64,000 nt of DNA from Caproiciproducens sp. CPB-2 (GTDB taxonomy: Bacteria > Bacillota > Clostridia > Oscillospirales > Acutalibacteraceae): assembly GCF_036287215.1 (NCBI RefSeq), contig NZ_CP142860.1, positions 3,038,001-3,102,000 of the forward strand. The letters run 5' to 3'. The notes under the pieces were generated by a model. That model saw only the letters and a list, made by a program, of their open reading frames with translations, was not told where the DNA came from and did not search any database. Below are positions 16,192 to 22,708 of this stretch, piece by piece (the first letter of the stretch is position 1; every line of letters starts with the position of its first letter). Made by a program: the position numbers and the translations under genes.

Positions 16192-16353
16192 GCAAACAAT
16201 TTAAATGATCTTTTAGCTTCCAATGCTGAAGTAAATCAATATTTTTCATCACTGCCTGCAAATGTACAGAATGCGGTATCCGGCTGCGGCGAAGAGATCT
16301 GCACACTGGAAGATCTTCTCCGCTGCATCAAAGGAATCACCGGAACCTGCTGA
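16189..16353 (+). CDS. Small conserved-type clostridial protein
   Basis: 54 residues starting MANNLNDLLASNAEV. The stretch QYFSSLPANVQNAV followed by CTLEDLLRCI resembles a group of short clostridial proteins with a Y-x-x-LP-x-x-VQ core and a helix after it; the function is unknown. Three Cys (GCGEEIC and LRC) plus a C-terminal Cys could matter for cross-linking or metal binding. The SD (GCGAGGTGA) lies in the hairpin listed separately. It is third in a row of small plus-strand genes after cotJAB. Confidence 0.7.
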   Translation: MANNLNDLLASNAEVNQYFSSLPANVQNAVSGCGEEICTLEDLLRCIKGITGTC

Positions 16354-16369
16354 TCACGATGGAAATAAG

Positions 16370-16403
16370 AAAACAGCGGAAGGAAATTTTCTTCCGCTGT
16401 TTT
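16370..16403 (+). terminator. Terminator after the gene at 16189
   Basis: A 13-bp stem (16370-16382 with 16391-16403) with an 8-base loop; the T-run forms part of the 3' arm. Confidence 0.65.
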
Positions 16404-16603
16404 CCGTCCCGTGCGGCGTCTCGGGAATGAATGCATGCTCAAAGAAAAAAGCTGCTTAAAATGCGCTTAACGGATGCACGAAAAAAAACTTTGCGGCATA
16501 TTTTATATTGAAACAAGGCGGTTACTCTTTGTGACACGCGGCAGCCGTCATCATGTCCGAATCATGTAATCACCTCATACTTGTATGCCGATTTACGATA
16601 GAA
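16404..16603. other. Intergenic stretch with no recognised content
   Basis: About 200 bases between two terminators that face each other (16370-16403 plus, 16604-16635 minus). No ORF with a convincing ribosome-binding site, no tRNA and no strong hairpin were seen. Confidence 0.5.
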
Positions 16604-16635
16604 AGCAAAAGCTCCGGCAAGTTCATTGCCGGAGC
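16604..16635 (-). terminator. Terminator of the minus-strand small-ORF unit
   Basis: On the minus strand a perfect 10-bp stem (16635-16626 with 16620-16611) is followed by TTTTGCTTTC. It shows that the 16.6-17.15 kb region is transcribed on the minus strand. Confidence 0.8.
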
Positions 16636-16639
16636 CTCA

Positions 16640-16808
16640 AATTTATTCGGTTAAAATTGTTTCTCAACTGTACATTGGGACCACCAATTTCTTTTTTAAT
16701 CAAACGAAAACCCGAAAACGCGTTTCAAACTATATTTTGGACTCACCCCTTTTCCCTGTTCAATCGAACTGCTTTTTCAGAAAAGCAAAAAACGGGTTGC
16801 AAAGTATA
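16640..16808 (-). repeat. Imperfect tandem repeats, about 62-74 bases each
   Basis: On the minus strand three units start near 16808, 16734 and 16672. Each opens with TAyAsTTtG, continues with a (C/A)G-TTTT run, then GATT, an A-rich stretch and GGTGAGTCCAA or GGTGGTCCCAA. A fourth related copy of the GGTGAGTCCAATG part lies at 16991-16978. Similarity is partial, so these are old duplications. Confidence 0.5.
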
Positions 16809-16906
16809 AAGAATCGTCGTTTCGTTGGTTCGGACATCGTTGTCGATATTCCGCCTACAATCTTGCTGCATGAATCATCAGGATTTTCCGGATCATTTAT
16901 TTTCAC
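16760..16906 (-). CDS. Possible 48-residue protein, second ORF of a cryptic unit
   Basis: GTG start at 16906, overlapping the stop of the upstream ORF by GTGA, the classic coupling arrangement. The sequence begins MKINDPENPDDSC and ends in an aromatic/basic stretch (RRFFILCNPFFAFLKKQFD). Two Cys. No family is recognised. It lies between a good minus-strand promoter and a terminator. Codon use is plausible, but the ORF is short and could be a chance frame or a degenerate gene; a reading frame also exists on the opposite strand. Confidence 0.4.
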   Translation of the reverse strand: MKINDPENPDDSCSKIVGGISTTMSEPTKRRFFILCNPFFAFLKKQFD

Positions 16907-17073
16907 GCTGAACAAGGGATTCGGCAGCTGCGCCCAACGAACTTGCAGCTGTGTGCTTTACAAAACGGTTCAATGCCCATTGGACTCACCTCTTTCTGCA
17001 TGATTGATTTTCCCGGTGCTTCTTCCGGCGATACCCTTGCCGGTGCCGTTTCTGCGGCGCCTGTTTTCGGCAC
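16903..17073 (-). CDS. Possible 56-residue Cys-rich small protein
   Basis: GTG start at 17073, or an inner ATG at 16980 which has the best SD (AGAGGTGAG) and would give a 25-residue peptide. The C-terminal part has four Cys spaced C-x4-C-x6-C-x3-C (PFCKAHSCKFVGRSCRIPCSA at its end). The N-terminal part is Ala/Pro/Glu-rich. It is first in the minus-strand unit, about 40 bases after the predicted transcript start. The family is unknown; metal binding or disulfide pairing is only a guess. Confidence 0.4.
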   Translation of the reverse strand: MPKTGAAETAPARVSPEEAPGKSIMQKEVSPMGIEPFCKAHSCKFVGRSCRIPCSA

Positions 17074-17120
17074 CCGCCCATCACCGTTTAAAAATCATTC
17101 CTATTTCTGTTTCCATCTAT

Positions 17121-17148
17121 ATTATAAGCGATAATTTATAAAAGTCAA
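17121..17148 (-). promoter_or_regulatory. Sigma-A promoter driving the minus-strand small-ORF unit
   Basis: TTGACT (17148-17143), a 16-base spacer and TATAAT (17126-17121) on the minus strand. Nothing else on this strand lies within reach except the small ORFs and repeats that end at the terminator at 16604. Confidence 0.7.
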
Positions 17149-17200
17149 TATATTTTTCGGCTTGTCCGTAAAAATTTCATATATGATTGTGTAACTTTAT

Positions 17201-17236
17201 TTTCCTGTTGACTTCATGAAACAGGAAATGTAGAAT
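17201..17236 (+). promoter_or_regulatory. Promoter of the DUF1292 gene with a 9-bp dyad
   Basis: TTGACT (17208-17213), a 17-base spacer, TAGAAT (17231-17236). TTTCCTGTT (17201-17209) and AACAGGAAA (17220-17228) form a perfect dyad across the -35 and spacer, a plausible repressor site. Confidence 0.65.
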
Positions 17237-17273
17237 AATACATAGACAAATAAACGGTGAGGAGATGACCCCT

Positions 17274-17585
17274 GTGAACGACGAATACGGTGCGGATTTA
17301 ATTACCCTGATTGACGACGACGGCGAAGAACACGAATTTGAGGTTCTGGATGTTATCGATAACGACGACGGCTGCTTCTACGCGCTGCTGCCGACTTTTG
17401 AGGATCCACAGGATAAAGTTGACGCGGAGGGCACTTATTATATCTTTGAAGCGATCGAAGAAAACGGCGAGCAGCAGCTGGCCGAAGTAGAGGACGAAGA
17501 GCTGCTCGACAAGCTTGCCGAGCTTTTTGAAAGCCGCTTTGAAGAGCTGTACGATTCCGAGGAAGATACGGAAAACGACGAATAA
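17274..17585 (+). CDS. DUF1292 domain protein
   Basis: A 103-residue, highly acidic protein of the DUF1292 (YrzB-like) family: ITLIDDDGEEHEFEVLDVID at the start, a beta-rich core (YYIFEAIEE) and a Glu/Asp-rich C-terminus. The SD GGTGAGGAG directly abuts an ATG at 17265, so the GTG at 17274, nine bases downstream, is the better start. Function unknown. In many Firmicutes this family sits beside yrrK (ruvX); here ruvX is 1.3 kb away on the other strand. Confidence 0.88.
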   Translation: MNDEYGADLITLIDDDGEEHEFEVLDVIDNDDGCFYALLPTFEDPQDKVDAEGTYYIFEAIEENGEQQLAEVEDEELLDKLAELFESRFEELYDSEEDTENDE

Positions 17586-17598
17586 ACATTTCGTTTGC

Positions 17599-17781
17599 AC
17601 CCTGCCTGGTGCGCGGACCGTTGCAAAAATAACCCTACAAATTTAAATCGGGAGCACACGCTCCGGTGGCGGACCTCAGACCTCCCGGCTTTTGCCGGAC
17701 GAAGGGAGTACGAAACCATTGGGCTGGCACCCACCTGCTTTTTAGTAGCAGGTTATTTCAGCACATTACGGCCAGGCGGGA
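17599..17781 (+). ncRNA. ssrS: Probable 6S RNA (SsrS)
   Basis: About 183 bases whose ends pair as a closing stem: CCTGCCTGG (17601-17609) with CCAGGCGGG (17772-17780). Inside are an ACCCTACAAA stretch, CGGGAG and CTCCCG arms forming the long stem, and a CACCCACCTG...CAGGTTATTTCA segment near the 3' side. This pattern is what I recall for clostridial 6S RNAs. No ORF is present, and a terminator follows 15 bases later. 6S RNA binds the housekeeping RNA polymerase as a promoter mimic. Family assignment is from memory; no covariance search was possible. Confidence 0.7.
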
Positions 17782-17795
17782 TCAATAAATTAGTT

Positions 17796-17830
17796 CAGGG
17801 CCCCTGATGAAAATCGGGAGCCCTTTTTGA
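17796..17830 (+). terminator. Terminator downstream of the 6S-like RNA
   Basis: A 12-bp stem with one mismatch and one wobble (AGGGCCCCTGAT with ATCGGGAGCCCT) is followed by TTTTT. Confidence 0.75.
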
Positions 17831-17937
17831 TGTCATATGACAGTTTGCCCATTTTGTCGGTGTACAGTTTCCGGGTAATATTATATAATGCATTTCAGAA
17901 GCAGCCGGACCCAGTTATGAAAGGAGTGAAGGGTTAG

Positions 17938-18813
17938 ATGTACGATTACAAAATCATAACGGATTCCACTTCTGACCTTCCCGTAAAGCTGATCAAAGCG
18001 ATGGATATCGAAGTGATTCCGATGACTTTTACGGTCGGAGAAGATTCCTATACCAATTATCCGGACGAGCGCGATATTTCCTCCCACAATTTTTACGACC
18101 GTCTTCGCGCCGGGGAAATGGCCACCACCAACCAGATCGGCCCCGTCACCTTTGCGGAAGCTTTTGAACCGGCTTTAAAGGCGGGGCAGGATGTTTTATA
18201 TATCGGATTTTCCTCCGCCCTGAGCGGTACCTACAACAATGCGCGCCTGGTTGCCGAGGAGCTTGCGCTGAAATATCCCCAAAGAAAGGTTTACGCCGTG
18301 GACTCGCTTGCCGCTTCCATGGGAGAGGGCCTTCTCGTTTACTACGCGGCGCAGATGCGCCAGAACGGCAGCTCCGTGAACGAGGCGCACAAATGGCTGC
18401 TTTCGAACCGGGCTCGTCTCGCGCACTGGTTCACCGTCGACGACCTGAACCACCTGAAGCGCGGGGGACGCGTATCCGGCGCGGCGGCGCTGGTCGGTAC
18501 GATGCTGGGGATCAAGCCCGTCCTTCATGTCGACAGCGAAGGGCGCCTGATTCCGGTCGAAAAGGTACGCGGGCGCCGCCAGTCCCTGGACGCCCTTCTT
18601 CATCATATGCAGAACGCGGTGGAGGACCCGGAAGGGCAGATGATTTTCGTCAGCCACGGGGACGCCCCGGAGGACGCCAAATACATAGCGGACCAGGTAC
18701 GGAAAAAGTTCCATGTCAAAGCGACGGAAATCAACCCCATCGGCCCGGTGATCGGGACTCACTCCGGGCCGGGAACCGTAGCCCTGTTCTACCTCGGTAA
18801 AGACAGAAACTGA
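17938..18813 (+). CDS. DegV-family fatty-acid-binding protein
   Basis: A 291-residue DegV protein. The N-terminus has the family mark IITDSTSDLP; FSSALSGTYNNARLV is the fatty-acid carboxylate loop, and DDLNHLKRGGRVSG plus GIKPVLHV are conserved. DegV/FakB-type proteins bind fatty acids and, in some species, present them to the kinase FakA. No fakA is visible nearby, so partnership cannot be judged. The SD GAAAGGAGUG precedes the ATG. It is convergent with ruvX. Confidence 0.9.
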   Translation: MYDYKIITDSTSDLPVKLIKAMDIEVIPMTFTVGEDSYTNYPDERDISSHNFYDRLRAGEMATTNQIGPVTFAEAFEPALKAGQDVLYIGFSSALSGTYNNARLVAEELALKYPQRKVYAVDSLAASMGEGLLVYYAAQMRQNGSSVNEAHKWLLSNRARLAHWFTVDDLNHLKRGGRVSGAAALVGTMLGIKPVLHVDSEGRLIPVEKVRGRRQSLDALLHHMQNAVEDPEGQMIFVSHGDAPEDAKYIADQVRKKFHVKATEINPIGPVIGTHSGPGTVALFYLGKDRN

Positions 18814-18827
18814 ATAAAGCTTGCCAG

Positions 18828-18874
18828 CATCAAAAAGAGGGGGACGGATTTCATCCGTCCCCCTCTTTTTGATG
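18828..18874. terminator. Strong bidirectional terminator overlapping the ruvX 3' end
   Basis: A perfect 22-bp stem (18828-18849 with 18853-18874), loop of three, with T5 on both strands. On the minus strand it contains the last codons and stop of ruvX. Confidence 0.9.
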
Positions 18875-19294
18875 TTCCTTTTGATTTCTCCGGTAATCCA
18901 GATAATTCTGCAGGATGATGGTTGCGGCAACCGCGTCCACCACCGCCTTGCGCTTTTTTCCGCGCGTGTCGGTATCGTTCAGATACCCGTGGGCCGTAAT
19001 GGTGGTCCCCCGCTCGTCGCGCATTTCCACCGGAACGTTTACCAGCGCCCGCAGCGCTTCGGCAAAGGCGCGGGCGTTTTGCGCGCTTTCCCCCTCGCTG
19101 CCGTCCATGTTGCGGGGCAGCCCGACCACAATCGTCCCCACGGCCCTTTCCGCGGCCTGTGCGGCGATTGTTTTGGCAAGCCGTTCCATATTATGTTCGC
19201 TGATTACGCCCGCGGGAGAGGCCAAAAGCTCGCTTTCATCGCACACAGCGAGTCCTGTGCGCGCCCTGCCCAAATCGACAGCCAGTATTTTCAT
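18851..19294 (-). CDS. ruvX: Putative Holliday junction resolvase RuvX (YqgF)
   Basis: A 147-residue RNase H-like nuclease of the YqgF family. It has the first acidic motif (ILAVDLGRARTGLA, D7), IVVGLPRNMDGSEG, DERGTTITA and a C-terminal VVDAVAATIILQ helix with an Asp. E. coli YqgF acts on pre-16S rRNA ends, so either role is possible. The ATG overlaps the stop of the phosphatase upstream (ATGA). The last nine residues (KEHQKEGDG) are encoded by the terminator stem. Confidence 0.92.
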   Translation of the reverse strand: MKILAVDLGRARTGLAVCDESELLASPAGVISEHNMERLAKTIAAQAAERAVGTIVVGLPRNMDGSEGESAQNARAFAEALRALVNVPVEMRDERGTTITAHGYLNDTDTRGKKRKAVVDAVAATIILQNYLDYRRNQKEHQKEGDG

Positions 19295-19980
19295 AACGAT
19301 CCTCTTTTCCCGGACGCTTCCCGGTTGTTCTGCTTCCACCACACGAATTTCGCGGTGGAGGAGACCTCCGGCGTCAGGTGGGAAGCGTCGTTCATAGAAA
19401 CCACCGTGCTGTACAGGTTATCGTCGAAATCAATCACGCTGATCGCGGTATTGGCGGAACCCGCCACCTGATTGATCTGCTCAAGCGGCTTATGCAGCGC
19501 GCTGCAGAGGATATTGCGGATGGCGCAGCCGTGCGAAACGGCACAGACGGTTTTCCCCCGGTTTTTCCGGACAATACCGGTAATGCCCTCCCATACCCTT
19601 TGATAGACCTGCCGCATGGGCTCCCCCTCCGGCGGGGCAAAATCCCAGGGGCGGTTCAGCCAGGTATCCCATTCGTTCGGAAAGCGTTCGGGCATCTCCT
19701 TCCAGAGCCGGCCTTCCAGAATCCCGCCGTTGATTTCACGCAGGCCCGGTTCCACCTGAATGGGCAGATCGTGAAAGCGGTTGATCGCCTGCGCCGTTTT
19801 ATACGCCCGCTGCAACGGGCTGGAATAAATCGCGCCGATCGGCATGTTGCGGCACCGGATGCTCAAAAGGTCAAGCTGCGCTTCGGCGTTTCCGGAAATA
19901 TCGCAGTCGGTGCTCCCCTGAAAAACGCCTCTCGTGTTTCCCAGCGCTTCGCAGTGGCGCACAAGTATGATTCGTGTCAT
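19291..19980 (-). CDS. Histidine phosphatase (phosphoglycerate-mutase superfamily)
   Basis: 229 residues. The catalytic RH dyad is R8-H9 (LVRHCE; Cys where RHG is usual), with a second active-site His in SHGCAIRN. The YSSPLQRAYKTA and EINGGILEGRLWKEM segments are typical of GpmB/CobC/PhoE-like phosphatases; the substrate cannot be read from sequence. It sits between pyrD and ruvX at the end of the pyrimidine operon, 19 bases after pyrD. The SD is GGAGAAUG. Confidence 0.88.
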   Translation of the reverse strand: MTRIILVRHCEALGNTRGVFQGSTDCDISGNAEAQLDLLSIRCRNMPIGAIYSSPLQRAYKTAQAINRFHDLPIQVEPGLREINGGILEGRLWKEMPERFPNEWDTWLNRPWDFAPPEGEPMRQVYQRVWEGITGIVRKNRGKTVCAVSHGCAIRNILCSALHKPLEQINQVAGSANTAISVIDFDDNLYSTVVSMNDASHLTPEVSSTAKFVWWKQNNREASGKRGSL

Positions 19981-19999
19981 TGTGTCATTCTCCTGTTTC

Positions 20000-20917
20000 T
20001 TATGATTCCCATGGGATCATCTTTCCCGTCAGTTCGGCTGCTTTGGCAATATGGTTCCTGTCCAGATATTCGCTGAGCCCGTCCAGTATTTTCACCGGCG
20101 CGTACGGATCGGTAAAAAGCACGGTCCCGATCTGCAGCGCGGAAGCGCCGGCCAGAAGCATCTCTACAGCGTCCTGCCATTTGGAAATACCGCCCATTCC
20201 GATGATGGGGATTTTCACCCTTTTATATACCTGACTGACCATCCGGACGGCCACCGGGAGCAGCGCCGGGCCGGAAAGCCCGCCCGTATTGTTGCGGATC
20301 ACCGGCCTGCGGGTATGGATGTCGATGCGCATGCCGGTCAGGGTGTTGATCATGGAAATCGCGTCGGCGCCCGCGCTTTCCGCCGCCGCGGCAATTTCGC
20401 CGATATCGCCGACGTTCGGGGACAGCTTGACCATCAGCGGTTTTTTACAGTACTTCCGCACCGCCGCCGTGACGCCCTCCGCCCCCGCGCAGCTGGTGCC
20501 GAACTGTACGCCGCCCTGTTTGACGTTGGGGCAGGAAATATTCAGCTCGATCATATCCACATCGGTTCCGGAAAGCTTTTCCGCCATCCGGCAGTAATCC
20601 TCCGGCGTATTGCCCGCGATGTTCGCGATGATCACCGTTCCCTGCTGTTTCAGCCACGGCAGATCATATTCGATAAAACGGTCCACCCCCGGATTCTGCA
20701 GCCCGACGGCGTTCAGCATCCCGCCCGGCGTTTCCGCGATGCGGGGCGGCGGGTTGCCGGGGCGCGCGGTAAGCGTGATCCCCTTGCAGGAAATCCCCCC
20801 CAGAGTGCTGAGCGGATAAAGCTCGCTGTATTCACGGCCGAAGCCGAAGGTTCCGGACGCCGCGACAATCGGGTTTTGAAACGCAACACCCGCAATGCTT
20901 ACCCGTAAATCCGCCAT
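20000..20917 (-). CDS. pyrD: Dihydroorotate dehydrogenase, class 1B catalytic subunit
   Basis: 305 residues, FMN-dependent, oxidising dihydroorotate to orotate with NAD+ through PyrK. Visible signatures are ASGTFGFGREY, the GNPPPRIAETPGGMLNAVGL substrate loop, NISCPNVKQGG with the active-site Cys region, and the phosphate site IIGMGGISKWQDAVEM. The start was chosen at ATG 20917, six bases after GGGAGGG; an ATG at 20923 overlapping the pyrK stop is the alternative. Class 1B is supported by pyrK directly upstream. Confidence 0.95.
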   Translation of the reverse strand: MADLRVSIAGVAFQNPIVAASGTFGFGREYSELYPLSTLGGISCKGITLTARPGNPPPRIAETPGGMLNAVGLQNPGVDRFIEYDLPWLKQQGTVIIANIAGNTPEDYCRMAEKLSGTDVDMIELNISCPNVKQGGVQFGTSCAGAEGVTAAVRKYCKKPLMVKLSPNVGDIGEIAAAAESAGADAISMINTLTGMRIDIHTRRPVIRNNTGGLSGPALLPVAVRMVSQVYKRVKIPIIGMGGISKWQDAVEMLLAGASALQIGTVLFTDPYAPVKILDGLSEYLDRNHIAKAAELTGKMIPWES

Positions 20918-20919
20918 GC

Positions 20920-21684
20920 TCATCCCTCCCACACGACCGTTTCAGAATCAAAGACCGGGCCGTCCTTGCAGACATGGCCGTAAAATTCCGTCCCGTCTTT
21001 TTTCAGCCTGCACGCGCAGCCAAGGCACGCGCCGATTCCGCAGGCCATGCGCTCCTCCAGGGAAATCTGGCACGGCACCCCGCGCGCGGCGGCGGTCCTG
21101 CACACCGCTTTCAGCATGGGAACGGGGCCGCAGGCAAAAATGACGGTAAAATCCAATCCTTTAAGCAGGTCGGTCACAAGCCCGTAGTAGCCGAAGGAGC
21201 CGTCGTCGGTCGCGATCAGCACCCGGTTTCCATTCTTCTCAAAATCCTCTTTCAGGATGATGCTTTCCTCATTGCGGAAGCCCGTGAGAACCGCCGCATT
21301 TTCCCCGAAGGCCTTCGCCGCCTCCAGAAGCGGCGGCACGCCGATGCCCCCTCCGACAAATACTGCCTTTTGTCGGGTATTTCCGAGGGAATATCCGTTT
21401 CCCAGCGGCGCAAGGATGTCCAGCGTACCGCCGGGGCATGCGTCCGCAAGCCAGGCGGTGCCTTCCCCGCGAATCTGGAAAACAAAGCGCAGGGTTCCCG
21501 CCGCGCGGTCGATTTCACAGATGGAAATGGGACGGCGCAGGGTTTTTCCCGGCACATAAAGTTGGGCGAACTGCCCTGCCGACGCGGCTTCGGCCAGCTC
21601 GCCAGCCTCCACGGTCAGGTCGAAAACATCGGCGGTCAGCTGCTTTTTTTCTGCAATTTTGCAGAGCATTACATCGTATTTCAT
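20920..21684 (-). CDS. pyrK: Dihydroorotate dehydrogenase electron-transfer subunit
   Basis: A 254-residue FAD/[2Fe-2S] protein passing electrons from PyrD to NAD+. FAD-binding RPISICEID, NAD-binding VFVGGGIGVPPLL, and four Cys of the iron-sulfur cluster in MACGIGACLGCACR plus GHVC near the C-terminus. Its ATG overlaps the pyrF stop, and it overlaps the possible early pyrD start, showing tight coupling. Confidence 0.95.
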   Translation of the reverse strand: MKYDVMLCKIAEKKQLTADVFDLTVEAGELAEAASAGQFAQLYVPGKTLRRPISICEIDRAAGTLRFVFQIRGEGTAWLADACPGGTLDILAPLGNGYSLGNTRQKAVFVGGGIGVPPLLEAAKAFGENAAVLTGFRNEESIILKEDFEKNGNRVLIATDDGSFGYYGLVTDLLKGLDFTVIFACGPVPMLKAVCRTAAARGVPCQISLEERMACGIGACLGCACRLKKDGTEFYGHVCKDGPVFDSETVVWEG

Positions 21685-22637
21685 CCTTGACGGCTCCCCT
21701 TCTGCGGGAAGGAAACCGCGCCGATTTCCTTTGCGATTTCGTCGCGCATCCGCTTCGCTTCCTGCGCGGCCGCCCGGGCGTAGTCCGTTTCCTGCGCGCC
21801 GCTCTTTTTCCATGCGGTCATAATGGAGCGGGAAGCGTTGACCACCGCGCCGAGGCCGTTTTCGTCAAACGCCGGGGCAACGTCCTTTGCGCCGCCGCCC
21901 TGCGCGCCGTAGCCCGGCACCAGGAAAAAGGTGTGGGTCAAATCGCGGCGCAGCTCCGCCAACTGTTCGGGATAGGTCGCGCCCACCACCGCGCCGACGC
22001 CGGAATATCCGTACTTGCCAGGCAGGCCTTCGCCCCACTGCTCGCAAAGATGCCCGACGGTGCCGTAAAGCGTTTCCCCGCCTTCAAAAATTTGGTTCTG
22101 CAGCTCGCCGGAGGAGGGATTGGAGGTCTTTACCAGCACGAAAATCCCCTTGTCCTGCGCCCCGCAAATATCGATCAGAGGGGTAACACCGTCGGAGCCG
22201 AGATAAGGGTTGACGGTCAGCGCGTCGCCGCCGAACGGGACGTGGGTCCGCTCCCCGACCGCGACCGTGCCGAGGTGCGCCGCAGCGTACGCCTGCATAG
22301 TGGAACCGATGTCGTTGCGCTTGCCGTCGGTAATGACAAACAGCCCCCTGTCCTTCGCGTAGGCGATTGTATCGTACAGGGCCTTTACACCGTGCCATCC
22401 GTACATTTCATAATAGGCGCATTGGGGCTTTACGGCGGGCACGATGCCGCGCAAAGCGTCAATCAGCCCTTTGTTGAACTCCAGAATCGCGTTGGCCGCT
22501 CCTTCCAGCGTTTCGCCGTACCGGGTAAAGGCTTCCTCCTTTATAAAGTTCGGAACATAGTCAAGCAGGGGATCCAATCCCGCGACCGTGGGGTTTTGCA
22601 GCTTTACAATACCTTCTATCAATCTGTCCAGTGCCAT
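21681..22637 (-). CDS. pyrF: Orotidine 5'-phosphate decarboxylase, PyrF2-like
   Basis: A 318-residue TIM-barrel enzyme making UMP from OMP. The catalytic lysine/aspartate signature is ITDGKRNDIG (K106, D109). The extra length and KPQCAYYEMYG segment place it in the longer type 2 subfamily. The start is ATG 22637 behind GGAGGAACCGCC; upstream in-frame codons lie in the pyrC-pyrF gap. Confidence 0.95.
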   Translation of the reverse strand: MALDRLIEGIVKLQNPTVAGLDPLLDYVPNFIKEEAFTRYGETLEGAANAILEFNKGLIDALRGIVPAVKPQCAYYEMYGWHGVKALYDTIAYAKDRGLFVITDGKRNDIGSTMQAYAAAHLGTVAVGERTHVPFGGDALTVNPYLGSDGVTPLIDICGAQDKGIFVLVKTSNPSSGELQNQIFEGGETLYGTVGHLCEQWGEGLPGKYGYSGVGAVVGATYPEQLAELRRDLTHTFFLVPGYGAQGGGAKDVAPAFDENGLGAVVNASRSIMTAWKKSGAQETDYARAAAQEAKRMRDEIAKEIGAVSFPQKGSRQG

Positions 22638-22708
22638 GGCGGTTCCTCCGTTTATTTTTTTATTGAATGGCGGTTTGTCCTCGGTTGGGCAGGCCGTCAT
22701 AAAAGCCC

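Noticed and set aside
16626..17003. Plus-strand 125-residue frame
   Set aside because: No SD or promoter on the plus strand, and it ends antisense to the terminator and promoter that define a minus-strand unit.
17041..17100. Riboswitch-like GC-rich hairpins in the leader of the minus-strand unit
   Set aside because: GGTGCCG/CGGCACC pairing exists but no known riboswitch core (SAM, cobalamin, fluoride, c-di-GMP, lysine) could be matched, and an ORF reads through it.
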